From NCBI GenBank assembly GCA_902795715.1, contig CADBME010000187.1:1-13958 (forward strand): DNA of 13,958 nt, read 5' to 3'. Below the pieces are notes generated by a model, which saw nothing but the letters and a program-made list of their open reading frames with translations, searched no databases and had not been told where the DNA came from. The stretch comes from an uncultured Lachnospiraceae bacterium. GTDB lineage: Bacteria; Bacillota_A; Clostridia; Lachnospirales; Lachnospiraceae. The position numbers and the translations under genes were made by a program. Shown piece after piece: positions 12,790 to 13,958 of this stretch (within the stretch, counting starts at the first letter, position 1; the number at the start of each line of letters is the position of its first letter).

Positions 12790-13958
12790 CTACTCAACAG
12801 AGATCAGGTAATAGTAGATTGGCTGCCCGCCGTAATTCACTTCGACTTCGCAATCAGGGCAAACCTCCCGAATGGAATCTGCCATCGTCTCCGCTTCCTC
12901 CTCCTTGATGTCCTCGCCGTAGTAGAGAGAAACCAGTTCACTGTCCTCGTCAACCATGGAGAGTACAAGATTCAGCGTAGTCTCTGTCACATCTTTTCCT
13001 ACCGCCTCAATTCCATCGTCGTCAAGACCCATGATGTCGCCATCATGAATACTCTTGCCGTCGATCATGGTGTCCCGGACGGCGTAGGTCACCTGTCCTG
13101 TGGATATATATTCAAATCCTTCTTTCATATTGTCTACATTCTCATCCACACTGCTGTCCGGGATATATCCCACCATGGCAGCGATACCCTGGGGAATCGT
13201 TGTAGTAGGAAGAACGATCACTTTTTTCTCTTCGGACAAGGCTGCGGCCTGCTGTGCGGCAAGAATAATGTTTTTATTGTTGGGAAGAACGATCACATTC
13301 TTTGCATTGACCCCTTCCACGGCTCCCAGGATATCTTCCGTGCTGGGATTCATGGTCTGGCCGCCCTCGATGATGGAATCCACACCCAGAGCGAGGAAAA
13401 TCTCCTTAAAGCCCGCTCCGGTGGAAATGGCGATGAATCCCAGTTCCTTTTCCGGTTTATCCTGGCTCTCAGTAAGGGAAGCCTGCTCTTCCTCCGCCTC
13501 CAGGGCTCTCTGTTCCCTGGCTTTATTCTCGGCATCCTTGATCAGCTTCTCCTGATGCTCAATCCGCATGTTGTCTACCTTCATGTTGGAAAGAGCTCCA
13601 TAGGTCAGACCTTTTTCAAAAGCATTTCCCGGATGGTTGGTATGAACATGAATCTTGCAGATTTCATCATCGGCAACACAAACCAGGGAATCTCCGATGG
13701 AGAGAAGGTATTTCTTCAGGTCTTTTTCTTCTTCCCGGCTCATGGGTTTTTCAAGAAGAATAATAAACTCTGTACAATAGCCGAACTTGATATCGTCCGT
13801 TGAAATACGGTCCGGTTTGACAATCTCGGTCTGAGCCGGCCCTTTTTCAATCTCCGGAATGAAAACTTCAGTCACCTTGCCGGTCAATCCGTCAAGGATT
13901 CCCTGAAGAACTTCCATAAGTCCCTGACCGCCGGAATCCACAACCCCGGCCTCCTTGA
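12790..13958 (-). CDS. fakA: Fatty acid kinase FakA/YloV (DAK-phosphatase family), N-terminus beyond window
   Basis: C-terminal 388 residues of a protein of about 550. FakA is the ATP-binding subunit that, with a DegV-type FakB fatty-acid carrier, phosphorylates fatty acids to acyl-phosphates for PlsX/PlsY. The open frame runs to the window edge. The first visible residues, KEAGVVDSGGQGLMEVLQG, are the family's typical end of the N-terminal DhaL-like kinase domain, which itself lies outside. Then come the middle domain with FGYCTEFII and CKIHVHTNHPG, an acidic linker of about 35 residues, and the C-terminal domain starting at GFIAISTGAGF with MNPSTEDI and VLPNNKNI. The stop is TAG at 12792-12790, followed by a terminator. 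Older databases call it a DAK2-domain or dihydroxyacetone-kinase-like protein; it is not the DhaL of this window. The kinase assignment rests on the family. Confidence 0.9.
   Translation of the reverse strand, partial: KEAGVVDSGGQGLMEVLQGILDGLTGKVTEVFIPEIEKGPAQTEIVKPDRISTDDIKFGYCTEFIILLEKPMSREEEKDLKKYLLSIGDSLVCVADDEICKIHVHTNHPGNAFEKGLTYGALSNMKVDNMRIEHQEKLIKDAENKAREQRALEAEEEQASLTESQDKPEKELGFIAISTGAGFKEIFLALGVDSIIEGGQTMNPSTEDILGAVEGVNAKNVIVLPNNKNIILAAQQAAALSEEKKVIVLPTTTIPQGIAAMVGYIPDSSVDENVDNMKEGFEYISTGQVTYAVRDTMIDGKSIHDGDIMGLDDDGIEAVGKDVTETTLNLVLSMVDEDSELVSLYYGEDIKEEEAETMADSIREVCPDCEVEVNYGGQPIYYYLISVE

Noticed and set aside
12748..13803. Plus-strand open frame of 351 codons
   Set aside because: Antisense to fakA and begins inside the fakA terminator; no recognisable motif.
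1..13958. CRISPR array, tRNA/rRNA, insertion sequence, toxin-antitoxin or phage genes
   Set aside because: I looked for spaced direct repeats, clover-leaf ends, transposase motifs and paired small ORFs and saw none that hold up.

Overview
The window reads as chromosomal DNA from a low-to-mid GC member of the Clostridia, most likely the Lachnospiraceae. The evidence is gene order (fakA/yloV, recG, rsmD, coaD, a coiled-coil gene, yceD, rpmF, then plsX and rnc), strong AGGAGG-type ribosome sites, near-consensus sigma-A promoters, and YG-type cell-wall-binding repeats. All thirteen genes I support lie on the minus strand, so transcription runs from right to left. I see no tRNA, rRNA, CRISPR array, transposase or attachment site.

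Layout in the direction of transcription: (1) the 3' part of fakA ends at a strong terminator (12753-12780). (2) recG, a tyrosine-phosphatase-like gene and rsmD follow; the recG leader is hairpin-rich and lacks a Shine-Dalgarno. (3) coaD and a coiled-coil gene have their own promoter at 9185-9213. (4) yceD-rpmF starts from a perfect TTGACA-17-TATAAT promoter, overlapped by an inverted repeat, and ends at a strong terminator (7017-7057). (5) An envelope cassette of three tightly packed genes: a membrane-anchored protein joining cell-wall-binding repeats to a sortase-like domain, a membrane-anchored NlpC/P60 peptidase, and a membrane acyltransferase. (6) dhaK-dhaL has its own promoter and terminator but no dhaM. 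(7) plsX-rnc has its own promoter and a potentially structured leader of about 120 nt; rnc runs off the left edge.

Most of this is housekeeping: ribosome synthesis and maturation (rpmF, rsmD, rnc, yceD), CoA and phospholipid precursors (coaD, fakA, plsX) and DNA repair (recG). The unusual part is the stretch of about 5 kb between rpmF and plsX, two genes that are often adjacent in bacteria. It carries the envelope cassette and the dihydroxyacetone kinase pair. The sortase-like/wall-binding fusion next to a peptidoglycan hydrolase and an acyltransferase is the best candidate here for a little-described system. acpP, usually found between plsX and rnc, is absent.
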